A stretch of DNA of 52,522 nt from Devosia submarina. Its GTDB lineage: Bacteria; Pseudomonadota; Alphaproteobacteria; Rhizobiales; Devosiaceae. Each line of letters opens with the position of its first letter. Position 1 is the stretch's first letter. This document shows, piece after piece, positions 1 to 9,250 of the stretch. The DNA is taken from the NCBI RefSeq assembly GCF_003056345.1, contig NZ_PYWB01000016.1:1-52522 (forward strand), read 5' to 3'. Under the pieces are notes generated by a model. It searched no databases. It was not told where the DNA came from and was given only the letters and a program-made list of their open reading frames with translations. A program made the position numbers and the translations under genes.

Positions 1-54
1 CACGGAAGTAATCACTTCGACCCGTCGAAACGGCTCATCGGCACTCTTGGACAT
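1..54 (-). CDS. IS3-family transposase OrfA, N-terminal fragment (partial)
   Basis: An ATG at 54 opens a frame reading MSKSADEPFRRVEVITSV that runs off the left edge of the window. The 'RRVEVIT' start is typical of the small helix-turn-helix OrfA protein of IS3-type elements, which binds the IS ends and is joined to the DDE OrfB by a -1 frameshift. Only 18 residues are visible, so the family call rests on this motif, on the neighbouring inverted repeat, and on the matching OrfB C-terminus at the other edge of the window. Confidence 0.65.
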   Translation of the reverse strand, partial: MSKSADEPFRRVEVITSV

Positions 55-127
55 AGTCGTACTCATAGGCGTATGCCTATGCCTTATCAGCTATGCCACA
101 TGTCCGGTCAAAATAGGGTGCGCTCCA
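1..127 (-). mobile_element. IS3-family insertion sequence, 5' end (cut by window edge)
   Basis: Read on the minus strand the element starts at 127 with TGGAGCGCACCC and continues to ACCGGACA near 102. The same terminal pattern (TGGAGTGCGCCC ... ACCGGACA) starts at 52396 at the other end of the window, as expected for the left and right inverted repeats of one IS. The 5'-TG terminus fits IS3-family elements. A perfect 7-bp inverted repeat (cataggc/gcctatg, 64-81) lies just ahead of the transposase start. The insertion is 23 bp beyond the stop codon of the EamA gene. The subgroup is not assigned. Confidence 0.8.
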
Positions 128-150
128 GTGCCCCGGCACCTGTTCCATCT

Positions 151-1041
151 TCACGCGACTGAAGGCCGCCAGAGCTTGCCCACGCGCCCGTCGATCAGCA
201 GCAGTCCTGCGAAGATGACCAGCATACCGACGACTTGGATCGGCAAGACAGTTTCACCCAGCAGTGTGACGCCGAGCACGATTGCGGAGATCGGCGCGAC
301 AAAGGTCGTCGTTGCAAAGTTTGTGGCGCCTACGCGCGGCAGCACGCGGTACATGATCTGAAATGTGAATGCTGTGGACACCAAGCCGATGGCCACAGCC
401 GCCAACCATGTTTCACCCTTCGCGATGACTGGAATGCCTTCGGCCGCGAAGGCGACTGGAATGGAGACGAGAGCGGCGCCTGTCAGCGCAATGGAAGCCA
501 ATGCCGTTGGCTCTATGGACTTGAAGCTTCGGGTGATGTTGAGGGACAGGGCGTAACAGATCGTTGCCAGAAGACACGCGCTTACAGCCCAGAGTTGCGA
601 TTCCCCTTCCGATAGTAGTGCAGGTGACGCTAGTATAGTTGCGCCCACAAAACCAACTGCAACGCCTGCAGTTTTTATGCGGCTAGCCTTCTCGCCGCCT
701 ACCCAGAAGTGGCTGACAATAACCGTCATGATCGGGGTCAGGGCATTGATGATGGCAGCCACGCCGCTCGCTAGGTGAGATTGTGCAAGCGGGAAGAGCG
801 CGAATGGAATGGCGTAGGCCAAAATGCCTAACAGACCTAGCTTCATCCACAGCACTGGATTGTTGGGCACTGGCTTGCGCAAGGCGAGCATAACGGCCCA
901 GCAACCTGCAGCACCGATGGCTACTCTGAAGGAGGTGACCCAAAGAGGCCCAATCTCACGGATGAGTACGGCGTTGAAAATAAACGAGCAGCCCCAAATG
1001 GCGCCAAGAAACAAGATCCAAAACCAGTCGCGCCGTTCCAT
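151..1041 (-). CDS. EamA/DMT-family membrane transporter
   Basis: A 296-residue integral membrane protein with about ten hydrophobic helices arranged as two EamA repeats, the layout of drug/metabolite transporters that export amino acids, metabolites or drugs. The substrate cannot be read from the sequence. The start is placed at the ATG at 1041 (MERRDWFWIL) because GGAGG lies five bases upstream; a longer frame reaching 1119 has no such site and would add a hydrophilic leader. It lies about 105 bp downstream of dprA on the same strand. In many relatives dprA is followed by topA, so this gene and the adjacent IS may mark a rearranged junction (inference). Confidence 0.85.
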   Translation of the reverse strand: MERRDWFWILFLGAIWGCSFIFNAVLIREIGPLWVTSFRVAIGAAGCWAVMLALRKPVPNNPVLWMKLGLLGILAYAIPFALFPLAQSHLASGVAAIINALTPIMTVIVSHFWVGGEKASRIKTAGVAVGFVGATILASPALLSEGESQLWAVSACLLATICYALSLNITRSFKSIEPTALASIALTGAALVSIPVAFAAEGIPVIAKGETWLAAVAIGLVSTAFTFQIMYRVLPRVGATNFATTTFVAPISAIVLGVTLLGETVLPIQVVGMLVIFAGLLLIDGRVGKLWRPSVA

Positions 1042-1146
1042 GAATGCCTCCGTGATGCACTCACCTTTTGCCTTGCAGACGGTAGGGGTCGAACCGATTT
1101 TAGCAATAGGAGCCATCAAACGATGTGATGGGTCGAAGATGGCTCT

Positions 1147-2265
1147 CTAGTACCGTAGCGAGACCAGTTGGCCTGTTGACCATTCGATCTGGCCGGAAAG
1201 ATCAAGCTCCAGCAGAAGCATCTGCATGCTCGACACGCTCAGGCCTGATTGACGAACGAGTTCATCTACTTCGATCGGCGTTGAGCTAAGCGCGGACAAC
1301 AAGCGCGACTTGTCATCTTCACTTGGCAGCACTTCGGGTGCCAAGTCCGGCTCCCAGTCCCGATCAAACAAGGCGCTCCGGGCGGCGTCGGCGCTGCCCA
1401 GGCTTTCCACAATGTCATCCACGTTGGTTATGAGCTTGGCGCCTTGCTGTATCAGCAAATTCCCGCCTTCAGCGCGCGGGTCGAGGGGAGACCCAGGCAC
1501 GGCAAATACATCGCGGTTTTGCTCCAGCGCCAGCCGCGCGGTGATGAGCGAGCCGGAGCGCTTGGCCGCTTCCACAACCACGATGCCCAGTGACAATCCG
1601 GACACCAGGCGATTGCGTCGTGGGAAGTCTCTCGCCCGCGGCTCCCAACCAAGCGGCATCTCGGTAAGGAGTGCCCCACCATTGTCCAGGATGTCATGAG
1701 CAAGCGGAATATTCTCGTCAGGATATATCCGGTCGAATCCCCCAGCCAACACCGCAATTGTCCCGCTGACGAGGCTAGCGCGATGCGCCGCTGTATCAAT
1801 TCCGCGCGCAAGGCCCGATACAACAGTGTATCCCCTTTCACCGAGCCCTGTTGCAAGCAGGCGGGTCATCTTTACGCCGGCGGAGGATGCGTTGCGTGCG
1901 CCGACAATCCCCACTGTGCGCTGCCAATCAAGATTTTCGCCGCCTGCCATCGTCAAGATGGGTGGCGAGGCCGGGATGAAGCGGAGCAGGGGTGGATAGT
2001 CTGGTTCACAGCTGGCAACGATCCGCGCACCATAGCGCTCCAGCCCCGCGATTTCGTCTTCCGCTTCTGACTGACTTGCGATGCGCGCTGGCTTGCCTGT
2101 GCGCTTAAGCAGATCGGGCAAAGCACTAAGGGCTGCCTGCGCGGTTTCGAAACGATGCAGCAATTGCCGAAAGGTTGCGGGACCGACGTTCTCGGTCCGG
2201 ATCAAACGAAGCCATGCCAAGCGTTCAGCCTGGCTCAATTGCTCACCTTCTCGCCACTGTCCCAA
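1147..2265 (-). CDS. dprA: DNA-processing protein DprA
   Basis: A cytoplasmic ssDNA-binding protein that loads RecA onto incoming single strands during natural transformation. The 372-residue product has an N-terminal helical SAM-like region (about 10-60), a Rossmann-like DprA core with the GIVGARNAS and VSGLARGID motifs (about 118-155) and RRNR further on, and a C-terminal winged-helix DprA_WH domain (about 310-372). The likely start is TTG at 2265, three bases after the plsY stop, so it is probably translated from the plsY message. Final gene of the pyrB-pyrC'-plsY-dprA run. Presence of dprA alone does not show competence. Confidence 0.93.
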   Translation of the reverse strand: MGQWREGEQLSQAERLAWLRLIRTENVGPATFRQLLHRFETAQAALSALPDLLKRTGKPARIASQSEAEDEIAGLERYGARIVASCEPDYPPLLRFIPASPPILTMAGGENLDWQRTVGIVGARNASSAGVKMTRLLATGLGERGYTVVSGLARGIDTAAHRASLVSGTIAVLAGGFDRIYPDENIPLAHDILDNGGALLTEMPLGWEPRARDFPRRNRLVSGLSLGIVVVEAAKRSGSLITARLALEQNRDVFAVPGSPLDPRAEGGNLLIQQGAKLITNVDDIVESLGSADAARSALFDRDWEPDLAPEVLPSEDDKSRLLSALSSTPIEVDELVRQSGLSVSSMQMLLLELDLSGQIEWSTGQLVSLRY

Positions 2266-2268
2266 CAG

Positions 2269-2949
2269 CTAAGCCGCTTTCTTGCCGGACCCGATCCGGG
2301 GCTCGGTTCCAGACAGAAGACGGGCTATATTGGTGCGGTGCTGAAAAAACAGCAGGATAGCCAGTACCGCCACGGTTGCAGCAAGCCATTCATCCACGAA
2401 TACATAGGCAAAGATAGGTGCCGTCGCGGCTGCGGTCAGGGCGGCAAGTGAAGACATCTTGCGGGTAAACGCGATCAGCAGCCACACTGCACAGAAGATC
2501 AGCCCCACCGGCCAGCTTAGAACCAGAAGGGCGCCGATCATAACCGCCACGCCCTTGCCGCCTTTGAACTGCAGCCAAACCGGGAAGCAGTGACCGGCAA
2601 AGACGGCAATGGCCGCAAGGTAGAGCGGCCAGGCCTCGCCTCCACCAACTGGGACGTCGGGATTGTGAAGGAGAGTGCGGGTAACCAGGACAGCAACGAT
2701 CGCCTTGCCCGCGTCCAGCAGCAATGTCGCAGCTGCGAGCGGCTTGTTACCTGTGCGCAGGACATTGGTTGCGCCGATATTGCCCGAACCAATCGAGCGG
2801 ATATCCCCCAGGCCCGCAGCCCTGGTCAGTAGCAGCCCAAACGGGATGGAGCCAAACAGGTAAGCGATCAGCGCGGTGACGATGAAGCCCGGGAGCGCGG
2901 CTCCACCAAAAAGCCAAGAGGCAAACACTGGGACATAGCTATCAATCAC
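2269..2949 (-). CDS. plsY: Acyl-phosphate glycerol-3-phosphate acyltransferase PlsY
   Basis: An inner-membrane enzyme that transfers the acyl group of acyl-phosphate to glycerol-3-phosphate, giving lysophosphatidic acid, the first step of phospholipid synthesis (with PlsX). The 226 residues include several membrane helices and the family motifs GSIPFG, SGNIGATN (substrate loop) and KGGKGVAV (glycerol-3-phosphate site). The start overlaps the end of the dihydroorotase-like gene by 8 bp, consistent with translational coupling. Pairing with the pyrimidine genes is a conserved arrangement in this order rather than a pathway link. Confidence 0.95.
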   Translation of the reverse strand: MIDSYVPVFASWLFGGAALPGFIVTALIAYLFGSIPFGLLLTRAAGLGDIRSIGSGNIGATNVLRTGNKPLAAATLLLDAGKAIVAVLVTRTLLHNPDVPVGGGEAWPLYLAAIAVFAGHCFPVWLQFKGGKGVAVMIGALLVLSWPVGLIFCAVWLLIAFTRKMSSLAALTAAATAPIFAYVFVDEWLAATVAVLAILLFFQHRTNIARLLSGTEPRIGSGKKAA

Positions 2950-4252
2950 GGCCTTGGTTCTCCTCGCTGTGCGTGTAGACGATCTGGCCGCCCACCAGGG
3001 TGTACATCACCTTGCCAGCAAGCCGCGCTCCTTCAAAGCTCGTATTGCGAGAGCGCGACCGAATTGCCTTTTCATTGACCTGCCAGGGATAGTCGAGATC
3101 GAACAGGATCAAGTCTGCCGGTGCACCCGGTGCTATGCGGCCGGCGGCGAGCCCCAGGATCTCGGCTGGCCGGCTGGTCATGGCCCGCAGAACCGCCAGA
3201 AGCTCCACCTGTCCGGAATGAACAAGGCGCAAAGCAGCCGCTAGCAATGTTTCCAGCCCTATGGCCCCATCGGAAGCCTCAGCAAATGGCTGGCGCTTTA
3301 CTTCAGTGTCCTGTGGATCGTGGTCTGAATGGATAGTGTCGATCGCGCCGCTTCGAAGGCCCTCGATGACAGCCTGCCGGTCGTCCTCGGACCTTAGTGG
3401 CGTCGAGAGCTTGAAGAAAGTTCGGTAGCGGCCAATGTCATTCTCGTTCAACGCGAGATTGTTGATCGACACACCCGCGGTAACATTGCGGTTGCGCTTC
3501 TTGGCAGCTGCCAAAAGCTCGACCGAGGCAGCACAGGATATCTGCGCCGCATGGTATCTCACCCCCGTCAAAGCTGCCAATTGCAGATCGCGTGCGAGTG
3601 GGATGGTCTCGGCTTCCCTGGGAATGCCCTTGAGGCCCAGGACCGTTGCGAAAAGCCCTTCGTTCATCACGCCATCGCTGGTTAGGCCATCATCGGACAG
3701 GTGATGAACAACGGTGAGGCCATAATTGGCCGCGTAGCTCATGATCGTGCGCAGCATCGAACTGGATTGCACCGAGTGCCGTCCGTCCGTCAGGCAAACG
3801 GCTCCTGCTTCCTGCAGAAGTCCAAACTCTGTAATCTCTTGTCCAGCGAGGCCCTTGGTCATCGCTGCCGCGGGCAAGACATTGACCTTGCTGGTAGCCT
3901 TGGCCCGACGAATCAGGAAATCCACTAGCGCGCCGTCGTCCACAACTGGCGCCGTGTCCGGCATCATCACAAAGCTTGTGACGCCCCCGGCAGCGGCGGC
4001 TTCACCTGCGGACTGCAGGGTTTCGCGATATTCTTTGCCTGGCTCCCCGGTGAACACCCGCATGTCGATCAAGCCAGGCGAAAGGATCAAGCCTCTCGCA
4101 TCGATAACCTGAGCGCCCTCCGGAGTGGCAATAGTCTGGCCATAAGCGGCCTCGGCAATAACGCCGTCCCGCACCAACACGGCGCCCGGCGAATCCATGC
4201 CTGATGCTGGATCCACGATCCGGGCATTCTTGATCAACAGGACGGAACTCAT
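2942..4252 (-). CDS. pyrC: Dihydroorotase-like pseudoenzyme (PyrC'), partner of PyrB
   Basis: A 436-residue amidohydrolase of the class I dihydroorotase family, fused translationally to pyrB (ATGA-type overlap at 4249-4252). The metal-binding residues of active dihydroorotases are missing. The usual DMHVHLREPG reads [10 protein letters not shown], so the HxH pair is lost. The YHxxH segment reads YHAAQ, EVTPHHL reads GVSINNL, and the ATDHAPH segment reads HSDHDPQ. This matches the inactive PyrC' type known in Pseudomonas, where it serves as a structural subunit holding the aspartate transcarbamoylase dodecamer together. A catalytic dihydroorotase should then be encoded elsewhere. Often annotated simply as pyrC; the structural role here is inferred. 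Confidence 0.85.
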   Translation of the reverse strand: MSSVLLIKNARIVDPASGMDSPGAVLVRDGVIAEAAYGQTIATPEGAQVIDARGLILSPGLIDMRVFTGEPGKEYRETLQSAGEAAAAGGVTSFVMMPDTAPVVDDGALVDFLIRRAKATSKVNVLPAAAMTKGLAGQEITEFGLLQEAGAVCLTDGRHSVQSSSMLRTIMSYAANYGLTVVHHLSDDGLTSDGVMNEGLFATVLGLKGIPREAETIPLARDLQLAALTGVRYHAAQISCAASVELLAAAKKRNRNVTAGVSINNLALNENDIGRYRTFFKLSTPLRSEDDRQAVIEGLRSGAIDTIHSDHDPQDTEVKRQPFAEASDGAIGLETLLAAALRLVHSGQVELLAVLRAMTSRPAEILGLAAGRIAPGAPADLILFDLDYPWQVNEKAIRSRSRNTSFEGARLAGKVMYTLVGGQIVYTHSEENQGRD

Positions 4253-5235
4253 GACTCGCGCCCCGCTGGCAGCAATGCATCAAGCACCGCCATTCGGACG
4301 GCAACACCCATTTCCACCTGATCAGTGATCACCGAGGCAGGACCATCAGCAATTGCTGGGTCGATTTCGACGCCCCGGTTCATCGGTCCAGGATGCATGA
4401 CAATGGCGTCGGGTTTGGCATGGCTGAGTTTTTCCGCATCAAGCCCATAGAACCGGTAGTACTCTCGTACGGACGGGATCATCTTGCCGTTCGCCCGCTC
4501 ATGCTGCAGCCGCAGCATCATCACCACGTCCACATCTTTGAGCCCCGCGCGCATGTCGGTGAACACCTCGGTCGCAAGTTGCTCTATTCCGGCGGGAAGA
4601 AGATTTCGAGGTGCAATCACGCGCGTACGCACGTTCAGAGCTCCCAACAACAAAAGGTTGGACCTAACCACGCGCGAGTTGGCAATGTCGCCGCAAATTG
4701 CAACTGTAAGCCCTGATATGCGCCCCTTGTGGTTGCGGATGGTAAGGGCATCGAGCAGTGCTTGTGTCGGATGTTCATGGGCGCCATCGCCTGCATTGAT
4801 CACGGAACACCCAACCTTCTGGCTCAGGAGTTCCACAGCCCCTGCTGCCGAATGGCGAACCACAATCACGTCGGGCCGCATGGCGTTGAGCGTGGCCGCG
4901 GTGTCGATCAGTGTCTCGCCCTTGCTGACAGAACTCGACTTCACAGACATGTTCATCACCAGCGCGCCCAGCCGCTTGCCGGCGATCTCGAATGATCCTT
5001 GAGTCCGGGTTGATGGCTCGAAAAACAGATTGATCTGTGTCTTGCCTGAAAGCGTCGGGTGTGACTTGCGCTCTTGGCGGCTTACCGGAACCATCCGCTC
5101 GGCGCGATCAAGCAGATCGATGATTTCATGCTGCTGAAGATCGGCGATGGAGAGCAGATGCTTTTGCCTAAATGGGGGAAAGTCGCCAGATGAAGCGCCT
5201 AGTGTATTCGACGTCATCGCCCGCGTTTCGCCCAT
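4249..5235 (-). CDS. pyrB: Aspartate carbamoyltransferase catalytic subunit
   Basis: Condenses carbamoyl phosphate with aspartate to N-carbamoyl-aspartate, the committed step of pyrimidine synthesis. The 328-residue protein shows the carbamoyl-phosphate loop [12 protein letters not shown], the HPTQALLD motif and the C-terminal MHPGPMNRG motif. The long form from ATG 5235 is reported; GGGAG lies about ten bases upstream. An internal ATG at 5217 (MTSNTLG) is possible. No regulatory PyrI gene is present, and the overlapping downstream gene is the PyrC' pseudoenzyme expected to complete the holoenzyme. First gene of the pyrB-pyrC'-plsY-dprA group; 68 bp separate it from ruvX upstream. Confidence 0.96.
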   Translation of the reverse strand: MGETRAMTSNTLGASSGDFPPFRQKHLLSIADLQQHEIIDLLDRAERMVPVSRQERKSHPTLSGKTQINLFFEPSTRTQGSFEIAGKRLGALVMNMSVKSSSVSKGETLIDTAATLNAMRPDVIVVRHSAAGAVELLSQKVGCSVINAGDGAHEHPTQALLDALTIRNHKGRISGLTVAICGDIANSRVVRSNLLLLGALNVRTRVIAPRNLLPAGIEQLATEVFTDMRAGLKDVDVVMMLRLQHERANGKMIPSVREYYRFYGLDAEKLSHAKPDAIVMHPGPMNRGVEIDPAIADGPASVITDQVEMGVAVRMAVLDALLPAGRES

Positions 5236-5303
5236 GCGTTCCGATCTCCCGTGGTTCTCGGGGGTCTAGCGGAGCCAAAAGGCTGATTCAACATAATGTT
5301 GAA

Positions 5304-5783
5304 TTATCCCCTGCGCAGGCGGTCGAGCGCTCCCTGCAGGATGTAGCTCGCGGCCAACTTATCCACGACTTCAGCCCGGCGATCCCGACGCAGGTCGGCT
5401 TCGATCATCATTCGCGTCACCGCAGAGGTGGAAAGCCGCTCGTCCCAGAAGGCGATCGGCAGGCTCATACGCTGAGAAAGACTGCGGGCAAAGGCTCGCG
5501 TCGATTGCACGCGTGGTCCTTCTGAGCCATCCATGTTCAACGGCAATCCCAGGATGATCGCGACGACCTTGTTCTCGGCTATGAGCTGATCAATTCGCTC
5601 GGCGTCCTTGGTGAACTTGGTCCGCTTGATCGTTTCCAAGGGGCTTGCCGAATATCTCATGGCATCGCTGATCGCGACGCCTATAGTTTTTGTCCCCAGA
5701 TCCAGGCCCAGGATCTTGCCTGTGGTTGGGATAAGCTCGAGAGGATTGGCGTAGTCGTCGGTCACGGGGAGCTCGCTTGCCAC
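5304..5783 (-). CDS. ruvX: Putative pre-16S rRNA nuclease / Holliday-junction resolvase-like RuvX (YqgF)
   Basis: A 159-residue RNase H-fold protein with the YqgF signature [15 protein letters not shown] near residue 27, then [13 protein letters not shown] and the WDERLST motif, which carries acidic residues of the active site. In E. coli the homologue is required for 5' maturation of 16S rRNA; the family was earlier proposed as an alternative Holliday-junction resolvase. It is co-oriented with pyrB and divergent from the metallo-hydrolase-like gene at 5835, with about 50 bp between starts that must hold both promoters. Confidence 0.93.
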   Translation of the reverse strand: MASELPVTDDYANPLELIPTTGKILGLDLGTKTIGVAISDAMRYSASPLETIKRTKFTKDAERIDQLIAENKVVAIILGLPLNMDGSEGPRVQSTRAFARSLSQRMSLPIAFWDERLSTSAVTRMMIEADLRRDRRAEVVDKLAASYILQGALDRLRRG

Positions 5784-5834
5784 ATTGAAGCCGTTCTATA
5801 GGGTATGCGCCGATTTTGCGACAGGGAAGCAGCA

Positions 5835-6359
5835 ATGAAACTCACCTGGTTTGGCGGTACGACCGTGCGCGTGCACATGGGCGGAATGATTCTGGTTGTG
5901 AAGCCGAATGACGCGCCGGCAGGTTTGGACCGGGCGGAGCTTCTATCGGGTGCTGATCGGGTTCTCGATGCTGATGAGCTTCCCCTGGCTGATCTGGCCA
6001 CATGGCGACCACGACAAGCTGGCAGGCTGCTTGATGTGGTTATTGAGCCTGCTGTTGAGGCTTGGTCGACAGGATCAGGCGGCATTCTTTTGGAGACCTT
6101 AGGGGAGGCGCCCCTGCTTCTCGTCTCGAATCAGCTGCTGCCGATGGGCCGGTGGGCCGAGAGTGCTGTCGTGGCTCTCTTCGGTGATGGGAGGCGCTTG
6201 GTGCTTCTTGGTTCCGCCTTGCTCCGGGAGAGGTCACCCCGCTTGCTGGCGCTTGCGGGTGATGAGGCCGCGATCGACTATGCTGTGCCCCGCTTGCGCG
6301 ATCAATTGGATGGCGCAAGCCTTGTTGCGCTAGAGATCGGGATGGCTTTGGAAGTCTGA
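5835..6359 (+). CDS. Degenerate metallo-beta-lactamase-fold protein (UlaG-like)
   Basis: A 174-residue protein beginning [17 protein letters not shown], which resembles the first strands of UlaG-type metallo-beta-lactamase-fold hydrolases (usually MKLTWLGH...). No HxHxDH metal motif is found and the protein is shorter than the about 220-residue active relatives, so it may be a non-catalytic family member. ATG 5835 is preferred over an upstream ATG at 5805 because AGGGA precedes it at suitable spacing and the family begins here. It lies about 87 bp ahead of gatC. The function is unknown; a role linked to gatCA is not shown. Confidence 0.6.
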   Translation: MKLTWFGGTTVRVHMGGMILVVKPNDAPAGLDRAELLSGADRVLDADELPLADLATWRPRQAGRLLDVVIEPAVEAWSTGSGGILLETLGEAPLLLVSNQLLPMGRWAESAVVALFGDGRRLVLLGSALLRERSPRLLALAGDEAAIDYAVPRLRDQLDGASLVALEIGMALEV

Positions 6360-6445
6360 TCCTCCGTACGAGCCATTTTCATTGTCTTTTTGCACGAGCG
6401 GTTGCTAATAACCTGCCCAAACAAGCCGCTGTTCTGGAGTTTCTT

Positions 6446-6733
6446 ATGTCTGTCGACGCCGCAACCGTGAAGCGCATTGCGCGCCTAGCCCGCATTCGCA
6501 TCGAGGAAGACCAGATCGCCAGCTATCAGGGCGAACTCAATGCGATTCTGGGTTTCGTCGAGCAGTTGCAGGAAGTCGATGTTGAAGGCGTCGAGCCGAT
6601 GACCTCGGTCACGCCAATGACCCTGCGTCGCCGTGACGACCTGATCACCGACGGCGGGTACGCAGAAAAGATCGTGAGCAATGCGCCGCTCTCTGAAGAC
6701 AATTTCTTCATGGTGCCCAAGGTGGTCGAATAA
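6446..6733 (+). CDS. gatC: Asp-tRNA(Asn)/Glu-tRNA(Gln) amidotransferase subunit C
   Basis: The small subunit of GatCAB, which converts misacylated Glu-tRNA(Gln) and Asp-tRNA(Asn) to the correct glutaminyl and asparaginyl forms. Its 95 residues match the family length, with the N-terminal helical hairpin ([10 protein letters not shown]), the [10 protein letters not shown] segment that wraps GatA, and the conserved C-terminal [17 protein letters not shown] tail. A GNAT gene follows after a single base, then gatA. gatB is not in the window. Confidence 0.96.
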   Translation: MSVDAATVKRIARLARIRIEEDQIASYQGELNAILGFVEQLQEVDVEGVEPMTSVTPMTLRRRDDLITDGGYAEKIVSNAPLSEDNFFMVPKVVE

Positions 6734-6734
6734 A

Positions 6735-7217
6735 TTGGCCGTTTCGATCGCCACCGAAACACCGCTGCAGGATGATGTGCGCGAGTTGGTAGAACAGCTA
6801 AATGCGCATCTGCTTCCGCTCTCACCGCTTGAGTTCCAGTTCAAGATGACGGTGGAGCAGATGGCGGAGCCGCATACGACCTTGTTTGTTGCGCGTAACG
6901 ACACTGGCAAGGCTGTCGGAATGGGTGCCCTTAAGGTGCATTCACCCGAACTTGGAGAAGTGAAGCGCATGTTCACCGAGCCGCAGGTGCGTGGCCAGCG
7001 TGTTGGATCTGCCCTGTTGAAGGCCATCATAGCGCTGGCTCGCGAAAAGAAACTTCCTATGCTGATGCTGGAGACAGGTACCGGCGACGGCATGGCCGAA
7101 GCCCATCGGCTCTATACCCGTAGCGGCTTCAAGCCGCGTGGGCCGTTCCTCGACTATCCCGATAGCCAATGGTCCGCATTCTTTGAATTGCCTTTGCAAG
7201 TAGCGCAGCCGGCGTGA
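6735..7217 (+). CDS. GNAT-family N-acetyltransferase
   Basis: A 160-residue single-domain acetyltransferase that would move an acetyl group from acetyl-CoA to an unidentified amine. The acetyl-CoA loop (motif A) appears as EVKRMFTEPQVRGQRVGSALL, with the R/Q-x-x-G-x-G/A pattern RGQRVG, and is followed by the LYTRSGFKPRGPF segment typical of motif B. The start is taken as TTG 6735, one base after the gatC stop, with GGTGG about ten bases upstream; a longer frame from 6681 would overlap gatC. Sandwiched between gatC and gatA, it is probably cotranscribed with them. Confidence 0.88.
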   Translation: MAVSIATETPLQDDVRELVEQLNAHLLPLSPLEFQFKMTVEQMAEPHTTLFVARNDTGKAVGMGALKVHSPELGEVKRMFTEPQVRGQRVGSALLKAIIALAREKKLPMLMLETGTGDGMAEAHRLYTRSGFKPRGPFLDYPDSQWSAFFELPLQVAQPA

Positions 7218-7275
7218 CGGTCATTGAACCAATGACATCACCTGCAAGCCCTGCATTAACTGAGCGAGAATTCCT

Positions 7276-8760
7276 TTGACCGATCTGACAAAGCTGAGCC
7301 TGGCCGATGCCCGCAAGGGGCTTGCCGATAAGAGCTTCACTGCCACCGAACTCACTGGCGCCTATCTGAGCGCGATCGAGGCGGCAAATCCGAGCTTGAA
7401 CGCCTATGTGGCGGTTACTGCTGAGCAGGCCATGGCCATGGCAAAGACCAGCGACGAAAGACTTGCCTCAGGGCAGGGCGGCTCGCTTGAAGGCATTCCG
7501 CTCGGCATCAAGGATCTCTTTGCCACCAGGGGCGTCCACACTCAGGCCGCCAGTCACATTCTTGATGGCTTCAAGCCCGAGTACGAATCGACGGTGACGA
7601 GCAACCTATGGCGCGACGGCGCGGTGATGCTGGGCAAGCTCAACATGGACGAGTTTGCCATGGGTTCCTCCAACGAGACCTCCTACTACGGTCCAGTGGT
7701 TAGCCCCTTCCGCGCTGACGGCAGCAATGCCAATCTGGTTCCTGGCGGTTCGTCGGGCGGTTCGGCTGCGGCCGTTGCAGCGTGGCTTTGCGCCGGCGCA
7801 ACGGCTACCGACACCGGTGGCTCAATTCGCCAGCCGGCGGCATTTACCGGTACTGTGGGGATCAAGCCGACATATGGGCGCTGCTCGCGCTGGGGCACGG
7901 TGGCTTTCGCGTCGTCACTCGATCAGGCTGGTCCTATCGCTCGCACTGTAGAGGATGCAGCCTTGCTGATGACCTCGATGGCGGGGTTCGATCCCAAGGA
8001 TTCAACCAGCGTCGACATGGCCGTTCCAGACTTCGCTGCGGCCGTCGAACGGGGCGTGAAAGGCCTTACCATTGGTGTCCCGCGCGAGTACCGCATGGAA
8101 GGCATGCCTGCGGAAATTGAGAAGCTCTGGAAAGAGGGGCTGGACTGGCTGGTAGCCGAAGGCGCTACGGTCAAGGACATCTCCCTGCCACACACGAAGT
8201 ACGCTCTCCCGGCTTACTACATTGTGGCACCGGCTGAAGCTTCTTCGAACCTGGCTCGCTATGACGGTGTGAAGTATGGGCTTCGCGTGTCGGGCAAGGA
8301 CATCACCGACATGTATGAACTCACCCGCGCTGCCGGTTTCGGCCGCGAAGTGAAGCGCCGCATCATGATCGGCACCTATGTGCTCTCGGCTGGTTATTTC
8401 GATGCCTACTACGTCAAGGCCCAGAAGGTCCGCACGCTGATCAAGAAGGACTTCGAGGATGCGTTCGACGCCGGTGTCGACGCTATCCTGACCCCGGCTA
8501 CACCATCTGCCGCTTTCGGTATCGGCGATGAGGCACTCGCCGCAGATCCGGTCGCCATGTACCTCAACGACGTCTTCACAGTCACGGTGAACATGGCTGG
8601 CCTGCCAGGCATCGCCGTTCCTGCTGGCAAGGACGCCAAGGGGCTTCCCCTTGGGCTGCAACTGATCGGCAAGCCCTTCGACGAAGAAACATTGTTTGCC
8701 GCGGCTCGAGTGATTGAACGAAGCGCGGCTACGGACTTCTCGCCTAAGCCGTGGTGGTAA
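7276..8760 (+). CDS. gatA: Asp-tRNA(Asn)/Glu-tRNA(Gln) amidotransferase subunit A
   Basis: The glutaminase subunit of GatCAB, which releases ammonia from glutamine and channels it to GatB. The 494-residue protein carries the amidase signature with the Ser-cisSer-Lys triad visible: Lys79 in GIPLGIKD, Ser159 in PGGSSGGS and Ser183 in [10 protein letters not shown]. It uses a TTG start at 7276, with a purine-rich GAGCGAGA ahead of it. Encoded downstream of gatC and a GNAT gene; gatB, often next in related genomes, is not within the window and a small protein gene follows instead. Confidence 0.97.
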   Translation: MTDLTKLSLADARKGLADKSFTATELTGAYLSAIEAANPSLNAYVAVTAEQAMAMAKTSDERLASGQGGSLEGIPLGIKDLFATRGVHTQAASHILDGFKPEYESTVTSNLWRDGAVMLGKLNMDEFAMGSSNETSYYGPVVSPFRADGSNANLVPGGSSGGSAAAVAAWLCAGATATDTGGSIRQPAAFTGTVGIKPTYGRCSRWGTVAFASSLDQAGPIARTVEDAALLMTSMAGFDPKDSTSVDMAVPDFAAAVERGVKGLTIGVPREYRMEGMPAEIEKLWKEGLDWLVAEGATVKDISLPHTKYALPAYYIVAPAEASSNLARYDGVKYGLRVSGKDITDMYELTRAAGFGREVKRRIMIGTYVLSAGYFDAYYVKAQKVRTLIKKDFEDAFDAGVDAILTPATPSAAFGIGDEALAADPVAMYLNDVFTVTVNMAGLPGIAVPAGKDAKGLPLGLQLIGKPFDEETLFAAARVIERSAATDFSPKPWW

Positions 8761-8881
8761 CCGGGTGTACTCAGCGCCACTTGATCGTGGCGCTGATCCG
8801 CCTTATCTGGCGTCCATGCACAAATTGAAATTGGTAGTGACGTCGCCACCGGCGGCGTCCGGGCCGACAAGGGTTTTGCCG

Positions 8882-9199
8882 ATGGCCTCTGATATTTTCA
8901 CTTCACTTGATTGGTCCGAACCACCCAAGGACATGAGCAAGCCCCTGCAGGCGCTCTGGTGGCTCAAAAAGGGCAATCTACGTGTCGGCCCCGAATGGGA
9001 GCAGGCCCATAACATCGTCCAGGCGATGGAGGGGGTACAGGCATTTGACTGGGTTCATGCCCTGATGCACTGGATTGAAGCCGACATGGGCAATGCCGAC
9101 TATTGGTATCGACGGGCCAACAAGCGTCGTGCCACCGCAAGCGTCAGCTCCGAGTGGGAGCACATCGCTGCAGCGCTGAGCGAAGTGACGAAGCACTAG
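8882..9199 (+). CDS. Small hypothetical protein downstream of gatA
   Basis: A 105-residue soluble protein without signal peptide or membrane helix. It is rich in Trp (SLDWSE, LWWLKKGN, FDWVHALMHWIEADMGNADYWYRRANK) and looks mostly helical. A similar Trp/Tyr-rich short protein is often seen near gatA or gatB in related genomes (from memory), but I do not recognise a named domain. ATG 8882 is chosen; AAGGG lies about ten bases upstream. It converges on tyrS, with a strong hairpin between the two. The function is unknown. Confidence 0.7.
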   Translation: MASDIFTSLDWSEPPKDMSKPLQALWWLKKGNLRVGPEWEQAHNIVQAMEGVQAFDWVHALMHWIEADMGNADYWYRRANKRRATASVSSEWEHIAAALSEVTKH

Positions 9200-9207
9200 A
9201 CTTTAGT

Positions 9208-9236
9208 GGTCGAGCGGAATGGATCTCCGCTCGACC
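9208..9236. terminator. Bidirectional hairpin between convergent genes
   Basis: A perfect 11-bp stem, GGTCGAGCGGA / TCCGCTCGACC, with a 7-base loop. It sits between the stop of the small gene downstream of gatA (9199) and the end of tyrS (9251). No long U-run follows on either side, so it is a probable rather than certain intrinsic terminator serving both strands. Confidence 0.6.
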
Positions 9237-9250
9237 TATCTGTTTCCAGA

